A stretch of 64,000 nucleotides of DNA, from assembly GCA_963662175.1 (NCBI GenBank), contig OY759221.1, positions 35,648,045-35,712,044 on the forward strand, given 5' to 3'. Each line of letters begins with the position of its first letter. Positions within the stretch are counted from its first letter, which is position 1. Shown in pieces: positions 1 through 11,292 of the stretch. The position numbers were made by a program, and so were the translations under genes. This DNA is from Aradus depressus. Lineage: Eukaryota; Arthropoda; Insecta; Hemiptera; Aradidae. Below the pieces are notes generated by a model. It did no database searches. It was not told the DNA's origin and saw only the letters and a program-made list of their open reading frames with translations.

Positions 1-240
1 CAACCTTCCTAACCATTGTCAATTGTTCGATACCCATCTCCCCCTTAACCATTGTCAATTGCTCTACCCTCCCTTTAACCATTGTCGATTGGGCCTTTTT
101 TCTTTTCCCTGTCCCCCTTCTATGCTTTGTGCCCTTTTCCCCTTCTTCTGTGTTTGTCTGTGTGTGGAATTTTCATTTTATCGATCTCGATACATTTTAC
201 GAAAATAAACCGATTTAAATGTTATTTTTTGTAAAATGCT
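1..240. repeat. C/T-rich repeat with three 'taaccattgtcaattg' units
   Basis: The motif taaccattgtcaattg occurs at about 10, 55 and 87 within a pyrimidine-rich block. The tail of this block (about 85-150) reappears at about 1,225-1,310, so it is a dispersed repeat. No coding signal is seen. Confidence 0.6.
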
Positions 241-317
241 CGTCACAGTATGTTAAGTCATATTAATTTTGGTGCCTATCGCATCATCTGTTTTGGAAAT
301 ATGTGCAATGATTTGTA

Positions 318-858
318 CAGTGGCGTAACGATCCCTCCCGGGGCCCCGGTGCATGGTGGGTGTCGGGGGCCCCCGCTTACAAGCAAAAAAAAAAAGGTAA
401 AAGAAACTGCAAAATCTTTGCGAACGCTGTATTAACAGTTACAGTTATTTACAGTTTACAGTTATTTACAGTTTACTTAATCTACTTAAAATCTAGCACT
501 CCAGACTTTCGTTTTCACGAACGCATCGATAATTTCGTCCAGATTCGCTTTCAAGGAGTTGGTAACCTTGTTCTCTATGGACAAAATACTCAAGTCCACC
601 AATCTCTCCTGTCCCATCGAGTTTCTCAGGTAATTTTTGATTATCTTCAGTTTCGAGAATGATCCCTCTGCCGTTGCAACTGTCACGGGAATAGTCAAAA
701 AGAGTAAAATTGCGGAGCAAACATCCGGGAAACTAGCCGAGAGAGTGAAATACTCGATCAGGATCAAGTTTGCCAACTCCCTGGAAAAAAAACCTCAATT
801 GGGGGCCCCTTGTGACCGGGCGACTGCACCCGCTGGACCGGCGGTAGTTAAGCCAGTG
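318..858 (-). mobile_element. Internally deleted hAT transposon
   Basis: The element starts CAGTGGCGTAAC and ends with a degenerate inverse, gttaagccagtg. The terminal inverted repeats can be aligned for about 35 bp, ending in ggtgca on both sides. It is flanked by 8-bp direct repeats gatttgta (310-317) and gttttgta (859-866), 7 of 8 identical. Eight-base duplications and CAGTGGCG ends are hallmarks of hAT elements. Only the C-terminal part of a transposase remains inside, on the minus strand, so the copy is non-autonomous. Confidence 0.85.
486..794 (-). pseudogene. hAT transposase C-terminal dimerisation domain, fragment
   Basis: The minus-strand frame is open from 794 down to the stop near 486 (about 102 codons) and has no ATG at its upstream end. 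It contains FPDVCSAILLFLTIPVTVAT, then AEGSFSKLKIIKNYLRN and QERLVDLSILSIE. This order is the conserved C-terminal dimerisation region of hAT transposases, as in ZMYM1-like proteins, where the usual core is 'SxERSFSKLKLIKxYLRS'. The N-terminal zinc finger and DDE catalytic core are absent. It lies inside the 541-bp hAT element and is a fossil, not a host gene. Confidence 0.85.
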
Positions 859-866
859 GTTTTGTA

Positions 867-1184
867 CCTATAACAATATCGTCTACGTATCGTAGAAGGA
901 ATTCATAGTAAATCCCACTGAAATATGTAGCTTTACAGTTACCCTATTCTACCTACTAATCATTATTTTTCACCCCAGCTATAAGAAGTATGAGGGAAGT
1001 TATGAAATTGTTCAGAAATTCGATGTTGATTTTTCAACGGAATTTTTTATTTTCTTGTAGCTGTATGAAGTACGTTTCCCTGGAGATGTCGGCATCTAAA
1101 GGTTGGTCTGTGGGAGAACTAAGAATCTGGTGTTTTTCAAGAAGCCCTAACTTGCACAGATATATATCTGGGGGGGCCTCCCTT
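867..1184. repeat. R-A fragment and unclassified sequence
   Basis: Positions about 975-1,080 match the R-A family ('ccccagctataagaagtat', then 'cagaaattcgatgttga'). The remainder shows no recognisable element or gene. Confidence 0.5.
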
Positions 1185-1320
1185 ACAGTCAATTGTTTGA
1201 TACCCCCCCCCCCCCCCCCCCCTCCTAACCATTGTCAATTGGGCCCCCTTTCTTTCTGTTCCCTCCTCTATGCTTTTTGCCCCATTTTTTTTCTTTCCCT
1301 TGCCTCCTTTAGATTTATTA
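1185..1320. repeat. Second copy of the pyrimidine-rich repeat with a C homopolymer
   Basis: It contains taaccattgtcaattg and the following pyrimidine-rich tail seen at 85-150. A run of about 20 C at 1,203-1,222 lies just upstream, so its length may be unreliable. Confidence 0.6.
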
Positions 1321-1499
1321 ACGTGTATTTTTCTTGATTGGAGATTTTCAAGATAATATATATCACTACTCTGTCTATGCCACTTTTTTATAGTTCCACA
1401 TTCCTCTGATCGCTTACCTGCTGTCATGCGCAACTTCATAGATTTGTTGAAGAAGACAAATCATAGAGACGAATTTCACATAGAATTTCAAGACGCTTT

Positions 1500-1690
1500 T
1501 CTCCCACTTTTTTTTTTATTTCAAACCAGAACCGGCTTTCGAAGCAACTGCGTACATCCACATTGGTACATTTTGTGAATATATAATATTATATTATACA
1601 ATATGAAGAGATAACTCGCAAAACCATTAGAGCATCAGGGTAACAATATAAAATATAACTAACTTACCACATGTATAGTGTGCTGTCTAA
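1500..1690 (-). repeat. Diverged family D fragment
   Basis: The sequence 'accagaaccggctttcgaag' followed by 'agcatcagggtaacaatata' and 'aacttacc' is the family D arm on the minus strand. The hammerhead-like core is too decayed to fold. Confidence 0.6.
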
Positions 1691-1812
1691 AGAAACACTG
1701 GTTATAGGGAAGGAGATAAGAGGCTTATTCCCTCTCTCATACACATGCCAATAGATACTAAGACATTCATTCGAAACAATATGATTAACACAACAAATAA
1801 AATATATATAGA

Positions 1813-2158
1813 GGTTAGGTTAGGTTTTATGACTCATGCCCGGGCTTTAACTACGAGGTCATATCGCCTACTACCAGAGCGCTCTTTCGTCACTCTGGTG
1901 GACATGAGCCCGACTCTACTGTGGGAGTCCTAAATTTTGCCTACCCTAAATTTTTATTCATCTAGGGTAGGGGTCTTTAACGAGTACCTGACATCGTACA
2001 GGCTCGGGACCATCGCTTAACGTCCCGTCCGAAGGACGGCGTGCTTAAGTTTATTTTACCTCCCAGATAAAATAAACTAAGGGCCTCGGTCGGGCTACGA
2101 ACCCACGACCTTGAGCTCAGAAGTCAAGCACGCATACCACTGAGCTACCGGCGCCCTC
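1813..2158 (-). mobile_element. SINE1 copy, full length
   Basis: Read on minus it starts gagggcgccggtagctcag (box A-like), carries a box B-like GGTTCGTAGCCC, and ends gtcataaaacctaacctaa. It is about 345 bp, the full family length. It is tRNA-derived, but the anticodon region does not fold as a normal tRNA. No clean target duplication is visible. Confidence 0.85.
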
Positions 2159-2159
2159 A

Positions 2160-3358
2160 ATAATAAAAAATGTATAAAAGTATAATATAGATATATATTA
2201 TTAGATATTATTATAGATCTATAATAATAATAAAATAAATTTCTATGCACTGAAGTCGCTAAATCCAAATATAAAAAATTATTTTCCCTTCTTAGTTTCC
2301 ACTATAATCCGAGCCCTCCATTCTGCCATACTTCCCCAACGACGGCTTAAGCGCCAATGGCCTAGAGACCTCCTTAGCCGCAGCAGTGACAGTGACAGTT
2401 ACAAATGAGGTTAAATCAGTGACTAGGCAGTGCCACCACTGGGTGATTCCTCCTCTCTTGACATTGCCATTATCTCTCTATTAGCACATTTGCTTGTTGT
2501 ATTTATTTTTATACAGTTGTAAATAGCTATTTGTAAATACAAAAAAAAAAATGAATGGTTTGCTCTAACATAAATATTTTTAGTCCAAGTTAAAAATGTT
2601 TTCATTGTTTCTATTCACTTCAAGAAGTGAGGAAGGGCATTAGGGCATTAAAAAATTAATGCCTTTATGAGTTATACTTTTTTCCAAAAAAGAGAGAAGC
2701 AATGTTTAGTTATTCGAAAGTCTGGGAGAGAAAATATTTTTATTTTTCCTAATAACCATTAATGTTTCAAATATAAAAAGAGTATGCAAAGGCAGGATTT
2801 TAGGGTACCTATTGTATTGGGTAAGTTTCGAAAATGAAAGAAGAGCGAAACGTTTACAAACTTGTAAGAAATAACAATATCTAGGGGACCGAAAGGCCTT
2901 GAAAGTGTATTATTTAACCAACATTTTCAATTGAAAGAATTGTATTTTATGGATATTGTAATGTTTGGCTGAGCCCCAAACTCAAACCCGTTAATGTAAA
3001 TTGGTTTTATAACTGTTTTATATAAAGTCATTTCCTCTTTTAATTGCTGTTTTGACTGTGACTAGTATTCATTGAAGAAGTTCATGTCGTTGGTTAGGTT
3101 ACAGCCTTCTGAGCATTGTGTGTGAGTTCCAGGTCAGACTCCAGTCTATGTAAAACTATGGAACAAGAAAATATAAATATTACATACAAACTCAACATAT
3201 TACATACAAACGTGTGTCTCAGTTCTGTACTTTGTCTCCTTTCTGAAAAGTATCTCCTTACTGAGATTAAGCTAGATTGTACTTCACAGTTATACCTCTC
3301 ATAGGTATGTCTTATATCCTCTTATATATAACTATACTCCTCTTATCTTATCCTTTTA
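2160..3358. other. AT-rich intergenic DNA, nothing recognised
   Basis: I see no long reading frame, known transposon end or RNA gene here. Low-complexity AT stretches occur at 2,160-2,250 and 2,500-2,560. Confidence 0.4.
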
Positions 3359-3605
3359 GCTGGGAAGTAAAATAAATTAAGCACGCCGTTCTTCGGATGG
3401 GACGTTAAGCGATGGTCCCGAACCTGTACGATGTCAGGTACTCGTTAAAGACCCCTGCCCTAGGTGAATACAAATTAAGGGTAGGCAAAATTAGAACTCC
3501 CTCAGTAGAGTCGGGCTCATGTCCACAAGAGTGACGAAAAAGAGCTCTGGTAGTAGGCGATATGACCTCTAGTTAAATTGGGCATGAGTCATAATAACTA
3601 ACTAT
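3359..3605 (+). mobile_element. SINE1 copy, 5'-truncated
   Basis: It begins within the central hairpin (gggaagtaaaataaa), continues through gcacgccgttcttcggatgg, and ends at gggcatgagtcataataac. The tRNA-like head is missing and the CCTAA tail has decayed to 'taactaactata'. Confidence 0.8.
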
Positions 3606-3966
3606 ACCTGTACCCTCTTATATCTATACCAACACCTTTTTATACCGATTACAAATACCCTTATATCTATATATAATATATAAAATACCATGGGATATAT
3701 ATATATCTATTAACGGTAATGCCATGTATTATATCTCAAAACTTATACCATTTTCTATTGTGGTTGGTTCTTGAAATAAGTCTACGATTTATTTAGAGCA
3801 ATATTGAATTTTTTTTCAAATTTCAGATCAATAAATTCTGGGGCCACAAAAAATTGCTAAATTTGACATTGATAAAAGCACACACAAAAAAAATCATTAT
3901 TCAAATATGTGAAAATAAGTAGAATGTATTATCAAACATAACGAAATATTGAACATTGTTAATGAG
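3606..3966. other. AT-rich intergenic DNA with TA-rich microsatellites
   Basis: TA-rich tracts lie around 3,665-3,710. No gene or classified element is seen. Confidence 0.4.
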
Positions 3967-4255
3967 AGGATGCCGGTAGCTCAGAGGAAGAGTGCTTGCT
4001 TACTGGGCTCAAGATCGTGGGTTTTTGTACCTAGGAGGTGAAAAAAAAAACCTTGAGCACGCCGTCCTTTGAAAGGGATGTTAAGCGATGGTCCCTGCCT
4101 GTACGTTGTCAGGTAGAAAAACCTCTCTATCCTAGGTTGAAATGAAAGATTGAGGTAAGCAGAATATCGGACTCGTAGAGTCGGACTCATGTCCACCAGA
4201 GAGACGATATGATCTCATAGTTAAAGCCCGGACATGAGTCAAAATAACTAACTAT
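3967..4255 (+). mobile_element. SINE1 copy, old
   Basis: It has a head (gccggtagctcagaggaag), a degraded box B, the middle region ttaagcgatggtcc and the 3' part ttaaagcccggacatgagtc. Several internal deletions indicate an old insertion. Confidence 0.8.
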
Positions 4256-4304
4256 ATCATTTGTTAATGTTAGATATGTTGTACATTGATTTAAAAGAAA
4301 CAAC

Positions 4305-4352
4305 AGCGAAATATATATATATATAAGTAACGCGTGTATATATATATATATG
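4305..4352. repeat. (TA)n microsatellites
   Basis: Two TA tracts flank 'agtaacgcgtg'. Confidence 0.7.
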
Positions 4353-4415
4353 ATGTCTTGCCGCTAATCTGGAGAGTTCATTATTCCACTTGTCAATTAC
4401 CCACCCCAGTAGATA

Positions 4416-4900
4416 GTGCTGGAAAAGGCCGGGTATCAGAGGGTCATTAGCCGGAGTGTAGGTCGAAGAGTTCTCCAGTTGGTGGGAGACAGGGCAAAAA
4501 CAGGCCGGTCGTTATGCCTGGACCTCAGGTGGGGCAGGCGGCAAAAACTGATCGGGCTACATGACATCGAAGAAAAGTTCCTAGATATGAGGGTCATGAA
4601 GGGCTGTAAATGTCTGGGTGTCAGGAGACATTAGTCGAAGGATTGATCCGGTCCTGAATATCTGTCGCTGTAACGAAACAAGAAACAAAGAGAAGAAAGG
4701 AATAGACAAACTGTTACTAAGACTACTAGGCAAAAGATCAAAATTAACTCTGAGAACAAAACGACTAATAAATAGTGCAATACTTAAGTCTATGTTAACT
4801 TATAAAACTATGGGGTTCTGCCAAAGCTTCTAGTCTTCAGCGCATTCAATCCCTGCAATCCAAAATCCTTCATATTATCGCCAATTCTCCTTATTAGGGA
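4416..4900 (+). pseudogene. LINE reverse transcriptase fragment, frameshifted (jockey-like)
   Basis: A first frame ends ...DLRWGRRQKLIGLHDIEEK...MKGCKCLGV, matching the palm-end/primer-grip region of non-LTR reverse transcriptases, where 'KYLGV' is typical. A second frame from about 4,618 reads GIDKLLLRLLGKRSKLTLR then TKRLINSAILKSMLTY, the thumb region of jockey-type LINEs (usual 'LLGRRSKLSLRNKRLIYK...LTY'). A further shift continues as SLQRIQSLQSKILHIIANSP. The catalytic YADD box and endonuclease are absent. It is a decayed fragment with at least two frameshifts. No ends or target duplications are seen. Confidence 0.65.
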
Positions 4901-4904
4901 CGGC

Positions 4905-6114
4905 ACCTATTAATTTTCATCAAAATCGGCCCAAGGGAAAGCGGGGACATAACTCAATTTTTTTTTATATTGAGCATATTTACAATCGGTAAAATAAAAC
5001 CATTAGTAAATTTTATGACAATGTTTTAATTTAAAATAATAAATGGGAATACGTACAAGATAAGGGATGTAAGAAAAAAAAATAATAACTACAAATATAA
5101 GTATATATAAATATGTAATATCTCTACGAAATGGTGAAGGATATGTATAAAATATTAAATAATATATTCACAATAAGGAAAAATATATACAAAAGGGTTA
5201 TAATAAAAAAATAAATACAAAAGTACAAAATAATAAAGAAAGAAGTCAGCTGGAGATCCCCCGAAACACCATCACGATGAGACCATCCTCATTCCTCCAA
5301 TTTAATGGAGGTAGAGGAGACAACGGTAGCCCGAGTGATCCCCGCACTACCTCGCTCTGCCAGCCTCTGGACCAGGAGTGGTGGCAGACCGAGAGGGATA
5401 AGAGCTGAATATGAGTAGACAGCCCTTGTCAGGACTCGTAAATAATAGCCTACAAATTTTAACGTACCTAACAGATCTCTCGGCCAGTACCACCTCAATC
5501 TTCAGGGAGGATTGTCGTTATATGAGTGGGATGACAGAGAATTGGGTAAAAGGATTTTTGATCTTTATTCTGGGACTTTTGTCCCCTAAGAATAATAACA
5601 TAAAAAATAGACAAAAGAGTACAAGTATCAACCAATTGAGAGAGAATAAAAATAAAATAAAATATCAAATGTTAAAGAGAGGCAATGATTAAAGCAATAA
5701 AATAAACTGGTGAAAATTAATGAAAAATAATAATAATAATAATAATAATAATAAAGTAAATAAATAAAATAAAAATATGAAACAACAAAGTATGAATAAT
5801 AATGTAAAACATAATAACAATAGTGAGTTATATATGAATTTAATCGCTAAAACTGGACAGATGAAACAGGAGAGTGACAATCTGTACAGTGGAGTGAGAT
5901 ACTTATAGGAAGACGAGAACTATCACATAGGAGCTAGCCTTAGGAATCAGAGGTTTGCTGAATTAGGAGATAATGGAAAAGTAGGGACTTACATAAATGA
6001 ATGGAGAGAATCTGGAGAGGGTTCCAGAGGGAGATAGCCTGGATAAGGAAGGAGTTGTGGTAGGTTGTTGTCCTGTGGGAAGGAAGGTAAAGATCTTGTG
6101 ACTTTCTGGTGGAT
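4905..6114. other. AT-rich intergenic DNA with an (AAT)n tract
   Basis: A short R-A piece follows at about 4,905-4,955. A GC-richer stretch (5,240-5,540) has open frames on both strands that resemble no family I know. An (AAT)n tract lies at about 5,727-5,755. Confidence 0.4.
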
Positions 6115-6839
6115 TTAAATCGGAACTGGTAATAGAGGATTTTTGTGCAACGAAAGTTTTGAACGGAAGTTGATGAGATCCGGAATTTTAAAGTCATTAT
6201 GTTAGATGACTTACAAAAACGCTAATAACTGCCGATGTAATGAATTTATGGTACAAAATTCAGTATGAGGATGCATAATTTTTAGTCTAAGAAGAGCAAA
6301 AATATAATAGATTAATTCTTACTGAAGAAATACGAGTACATTGCTGAAGAACCACTGAACATTTGGTGTTCTACTAATGTGGGTCTTTCCAAGACACTTA
6401 TCCCCGATTCTCTTGTAGGAGGTTCCTTTTAAAACTAGAGTAAACATTGGTTGCTGAAGAGAGTGAAGAAGGCAGGAGGGCAGGAGGCAGGGGGCAGGGG
6501 AGGTGGTATGTGGGCCCCATCTGCCCCCCCCCGGATTTATTTTATTTCTCTGGCAAACTTGCTCCACCAAGTTACTCCATCCCCTATTCAGGCCATTATT
6601 GGCTCCGCGGGCGTCTATATCCCTCCCTCTTTTATAGTTTCATTGGAGGGAAGGGGTGCATGCCAAGAGCCCTCTTCACCATAAGATAAGTGTGGTTCTG
6701 GGGGATCTCAAAATATACTGATTTTCAAAAAGGGGAATAATACAAGAAGGAAAAAAAAATAAAAAAATAAACCACCACCTAACCACCGGCATTGTACCTC
6801 CCCAGTAAAAATTAACAACTAAATTTTGAATGTGAAAAT
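6115..6839. other. R-A fragment, then unclassified sequence with G-rich stretches
   Basis: About 6,115-6,290 carries R-A pieces ('aactgccgatgtaatgaatt'). From 6,300 to 6,700 there is unique-looking sequence with overlapping short frames but no recognisable protein. Confidence 0.4.
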
Positions 6840-7215
6840 GTATGTGTCTTATGCTGAAATTTTTTTAAAAATATTATGTCACTATTATGTACAGACTTGT
6901 TTTAGTTATTGTAAATATTAGAATGAATGGTTTTTGCATGTTGGGAGAGTGAGTGAACCTGGTTATCCCCACCCCTTAGAGCTCTGCCAGTTGTCATTTA
7001 ACCGTTGTGCTGTATGGGTGGGGTAAATTAATTTTATAATTTTTATCTTCTTACTCTGTTACCCTGATGCTTTAAGAGTTAATTGTACTTTTCATTATTT
7101 GTATATTTTGTTATTCTACGATAGATGAACCACTGATGATGACGCTATGGTTCTGGTCTAAAATAAAACAGTGGCATAACAACATCTTTTATTTCTATGA
7201 GAACTAAATTTTGCT
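6840..7215 (+). repeat. Family D arm with deleted ribozyme-like core
   Basis: The arm is recognisable from 'gtgagtgaacctggttatcc' to 'acatcttttatttctatgag'. The motif accactgatgatgacgctat is joined directly to ggttctggtc, so the second half of the hammerhead-like hairpin has been deleted. Confidence 0.7.
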
Positions 7216-7239
7216 CTCTGTCCAAAACCCATCAATCAT

Positions 7240-7560
7240 TTCTTTAAAAATAAATAGGTGTTTTATTTCAGGAAATTCTGAATAATCATACTGAATTTCA
7301 TGCCGATACATGTGTGAACCCCCTTTAATCACCGCTTTCCTTTTGGTTGATTCGACTGAAAGTGATAGGTGTCGTCCTTATGAGGTTTCAGATTTACAAA
7401 TGAAATTTCGTTTCAAAAGATTCATAACGTGTTCACAGACACACAGAATAATTTTTGGAACCAGGAGATCGGAAAACAATAAATTCCGTTGAAAACTCAA
7501 CTTCGAATGTCCGACCGATTACATAACTTTTCTTATACTTCGTATAACTGGGGAAGTAAC
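7240..7560 (-). repeat. R-A copy
   Basis: It contains R-A pieces 'tgatacattc'-like sequence, 'atcggtcggacattc' on minus and 'cttcgtataactggggaagt'. No coding content is seen. Confidence 0.6.
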
Positions 7561-7938
7561 TATTTAGGTAATCATGGAATACGTTTCCTGGCTTTGTCTC
7601 TTTCTCTCTAGAGTCCTATCTTTGAACTTGCACTGTTTTGTCTCGCTTTTCTTTGTCCTAAGATATTTTCAACGACCCAAAGTTTTACTTTTTACAGAGT
7701 GTTGAGATAAAGATACTTATTTTTACGACTTACTCCTTCGTCAGTTTGTAGACAAAAGAAAGAATATAAGAATATTAAACATTTTGTTTCTGACATAATA
7801 ACCCATTCTCTATGCGCCTTTATGAAACCATTCCTTTTTAATTGAGTTTTGTATAATTATTCGTCCTGTGTAGGGATGATTATAGATTTGCAAAATAGCT
7901 ATACAAATATAGAGCGAACGTTTTTTTATTTGAGATAA
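7561..7938. other. AT-rich intergenic DNA, nothing recognised
   Basis: No element ends, gene or RNA are seen. Confidence 0.4.
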
Positions 7939-8461
7939 TCATATATATAAAGCTGAAAATGTCTGTGCGTTGTACCGCTATAACTCACGAACGGCTTGAT
8001 GGATTTGATTAACTTTTTTTTTAATTTGTTTGTCATCGTCTGTGGAAGGTTATAGGCGTATTAGTACCTCAATATCTGGTCCATCCCAGCATCCACCCAC
8101 GCAATCTTTGTATCTAAAAAACCACTGCAATGATTAATGAGGAATCTTTTTGAATAGATAAGTTTTATCTACCGGAAGGTTAAGGTCTATTTTTTAATCA
8201 ACCCCTGGTCCATCCCAGCATCCACTCACGCAATCTTTGTAACTCGAAAACCATTGCAACGATTAATGAGAAATCTTTTTGAATAAATTAGTTTTAGCTC
8301 CAAAGCTAGCGTTACTACAGTTGAAGGACTATAAGCCTTATTCCGTATGAATAATTGAAAATTCTAACATCATGAATGTACTGTCGAGGAACTGAATAGC
8401 CTTATAGGAGATATTGGGAGAAAAGTCAAGTTCCCCGGGCAACGCCGGGTATTACTGCTAG
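7939..8461 (+). mobile_element. Non-autonomous Helitron
   Basis: It starts TCATATATATAAAGCTG after an A at 7,938 and ends CTAG (8,458-8,461) before a T. Just upstream of the 3' end is a hairpin, CCCGG-gcaacg-CCGGG (about 8,434-8,449). A 5' TC, a 3' CTRR preceded by a GC-rich hairpin, and insertion between A and T are the defining features of Helitrons. There is no Rep/helicase frame. Inside, a 129-bp unit beginning ctggtccatcccagcatcca occurs twice (8,076 and 8,205). Confidence 0.85.
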
Positions 8462-8875
8462 TACTCAATAGAATAGAATAATTCTTTCACCGTTGGAAAG
8501 CTTATTTCTTTTCGGTGAAAAAACTGAAGCAAAACGGAGGAGAAACCAGTTATTGTATACGCTACCTGAACCGTAGAAGATATATCAAAATGATCTATGA
8601 AGGAATTGTTGGCAATAAAAAGTTTTACAAAAAAGCTTGCAATAGTATATACCTATCTGTAACAGATAACCTTCAATACAATTTTTAACTCTGTGTATAA
8701 ATCTGTAGTTTTTCTGTCTGTTTTTTTTTGTCTGTTTGTAAGTTTGTTTGCACAAAGAAAAGTTAATAGATTTTAATAAAATTTTATATATAGCATATTT
8801 ATAAGATAGACTGAAGCATAAGCCATGTGGCTTCCCAAATGCGCTGCTAGCATGACTTTCGAGTTATGATTTGCA
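8462..8875. other. AT-rich intergenic DNA, nothing recognised
   Basis: No gene, RNA or classified element is seen. Confidence 0.4.
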
Positions 8876-9480
8876 CATTTTTACTTACTTATACCTAGTA
8901 GTATAAGGAAGTACCTATTGTAATCGTGCAAAAATCCGAGATCGAGGTTTCAACGGATTTTTGCATTTCAAGGTTCAATGAATACATTTTGATCATTTTC
9001 GCGATGATGTCTGTCTATGCGTTTGTGTGTGTGTGTAATTGGAAAGTTGTGAGCGCTCTATCGTAAAAACTTAGCTATGAACTAGAAATTTGAATGAAAG
9101 GGTCACATGTTTCAAAACGTGGAAAACTGTTTTCAAAAGTTGAGAGGAAATCGAAAATACATGTTTTGTATGAAATACGATTTTTGCAGGTCGTCCAGTT
9201 TTTCAGTTACAAGCCGAAAACCGTCTTGAAATCTATTTTGAAACACATATCTATTGACGTTTCCTTGATTTACCCGAAAACGGTTAGTCGTATTCAAAAA
9301 TTGGTTCCTTGCAAAAATGTTCCTTATCAAATTTCAATCTTTGATAAGCCATCAGAGTTGACAAAGAGGATAAATACCACAACACTTATAGCGCCCAGAA
9401 GAATGTAAAGCAAATGTCAATAAGAAATATATCTATATAATATTTAAATCGTAACGCATAGCAACGAACTTCAAAATATG
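8876..9480 (+). repeat. R-B copy, nearly complete
   Basis: It runs from 'tatacctagtagtataagga' through 'aatccgagatcgaggtttca', 'tttcgcgatgatgtctgtct' and 'gtgagcgctct' to 'cttcaaaatatggtg'. This is one of the longest copies. Open frames across it (9,094-9,408 +, 9,133-9,330 -) are chance frames in repeat DNA. Confidence 0.75.
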
Positions 9481-9633
9481 GTGTTATTATCCACAGTCAG
9501 TACCCTACACAATACAAACTACTTACATACGTTTTTGTAGAAAACTTTATACACATACAAACCCAGAAATACCTACTTTATCTTCACAACACTTACCACA
9601 AAACCCCCCACGAAGGTTGAAGAGAAGATGGAA

Positions 9634-9873
9634 CCGCGACTTACTGCCACCTTAAATTCTATTGTCTTTCCAATCCTTTTTATTTAATTTTTTTATTTTT
9701 TTTTTCTGTTCTTGTTCTAATAATTAAGATAAATTTTCGTCCCGAGGAACTACCACTGGGTGGCCTTCCTCTCACATGCCATTCAAGCCAACATATCAAT
9801 ATCTACCATCATAGATACTGATTGTTGCATCCTAGCAACAGTTGCATCTTTATAAATAAATTTAAAAAAAAAA
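9634..9873 (+). mobile_element. SINE3: poly(A)-tailed retroposon
   Basis: It starts cgcgacttactgccacctta and ends gttgcatctttataaataaa followed by A-rich sequence. Another copy (13,210-13,577 on minus) has the same 5' boundary and also ends in poly(A), so this is a discrete retroposon with an internal AATAAA near the tail. No protein is encoded. Origin (tRNA, 5S or LINE end) is not apparent. Confidence 0.65.
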
Positions 9874-9919
9874 TTATTGGTTCTTACTATAAAAAATTAT
9901 AAAAATAAAGACAAAAATA

Positions 9920-10040
9920 AAATATGAGATGTGGCCATTAAAGGAGTTTCTTTTACCTACTACACTTTTACAGAGCACTCTGTCTCCTTGGGGGTGGGGG
10001 GTAAGCGTGGCATGTTCTTTAATGGCCATATAACGTTTTT
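9920..10040. mobile_element. MITE-J copy
   Basis: Ends gatgtggccattaaaggag and ...ttaatggccatat are inverted. The family recurs at 21,781, 25,909, 32,623 and 40,228. Confidence 0.6.
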
Positions 10041-10129
10041 TTAATGATAAAATATCACATAGTTTTTTATATTTATTTATTTTATTTATATATATATATA
10101 CTTATTTATTAAATAAACTGTGATTATAA

Positions 10130-10725
10130 AAGTGACTAAATCACCGCTACTGTTAACTGTTATTTTCTTTAAATGCTCTCTGGGATCACTGTTCACAGAA
10201 AATCGCACTTAAAGTCATCTCTAATGGCATGACTTTGTTATCCAGTATTTTTTTGCGTGAACCAGTTTTACCTCTTGCCCTCGCCCCAGTTTCCTACTCA
10301 GTGGATATTGCGAACTTGGAAGTTACTTTTCGTTTTATTGGAGCCGCCTGAGTTCTGACAGGGGCTCCACTCTGGTTTATCACCTTGCCCAGGGAAGGAA
10401 GACAACGAAAAGTTTAATCAAGTCTATAATGCCAATTTCGTGACATTCTGCCGCACCGTTGGGTCCCCCCCCCCCCCCCCCCCCCACCCCCTCTTCCAAG
10501 GAATGTAATACTCCGGAAAGGAGAGGGAAGGGGGGGGGGGGGGTGAGGAGCGACCCCTAAATGTCAGGTTCCTGCTGAAACAATAAGAGGTGATCTAACC
10601 GTGCCGTTATCTCCCCTCTGCCAAATGTCACTTCCCAAAATGGGGTCTGTCTACCATTTTCCAGGAGGTGGGGGGGAGTTGATCTTTACTTAACTCGAGG
10701 ATTATGTAGGAGACGAGCTTGATAT
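10130..10725. other. Unclassified sequence with C and G homopolymers
   Basis: Runs of about 20 C (10,465-10,485) and about 14 G (10,530-10,543) lie in an otherwise unclassified stretch. No gene is recognised. Homopolymer lengths may be unreliable. Confidence 0.4.
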
Positions 10726-10929
10726 ATGGGTGGGTCAGTGGGAAGAGGGGACACCCAGGAGTTTTTTGTCATTCAGGTCCTACGTCAAAAAAAAAAAAAA
10801 TCTGCTATTATGGCGGACCGCATTGGACAGAAATATCTTTCTCTGTCCAACAAAAAAATGTCAACTTCTCAAAACATCACAGAATATTCCATAAATAATG
10901 TCAATGACCTAGAACCAGTCGTTTTGCTC

Positions 10930-11225
10930 TAATATTCAATAGTTGACTTTCATAAGAGCACCTAAATCCTCATACTAAATTTTGTGTCGATAAATTCATT
11001 ACATCGGCAGTTATTAGTGTTTTGGAATTGTGGCCTCTCCCCTGAATCCACCACTTCTTTTCGGCTGATATCGTCGAGGTTATGTCCTCAGGTTTAACAC
11101 AAAAACTCAAAAAAATGTTGAGAAGTTTAATTTCGATGTAATAAATATATCGACACGAAATTTCATACGTGAATTCGAAATCTTTTGAAGACGACTCATC
11201 AATTTTCAGCGAAATCGTGCGAAGT
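10930..11225 (-). repeat. R-A copy
   Basis: It includes 'tcctcatactaaattttgtg', 'tacatcggcagttattag' and 'atatatcgacacgaaatt'. Confidence 0.7.
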
Positions 11226-11292
11226 GAAGTGGACATTTAGAGAAGGCTCAACTTAAAAACTATAACTTTTTTATTTTTTAATTTTACATCTG

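Noticed and set aside
5289..5692. Frames of 69 and 93 codons on opposite strands
   Set aside because: No domain, codon bias or transcript signal could be seen; left as unclassified sequence.
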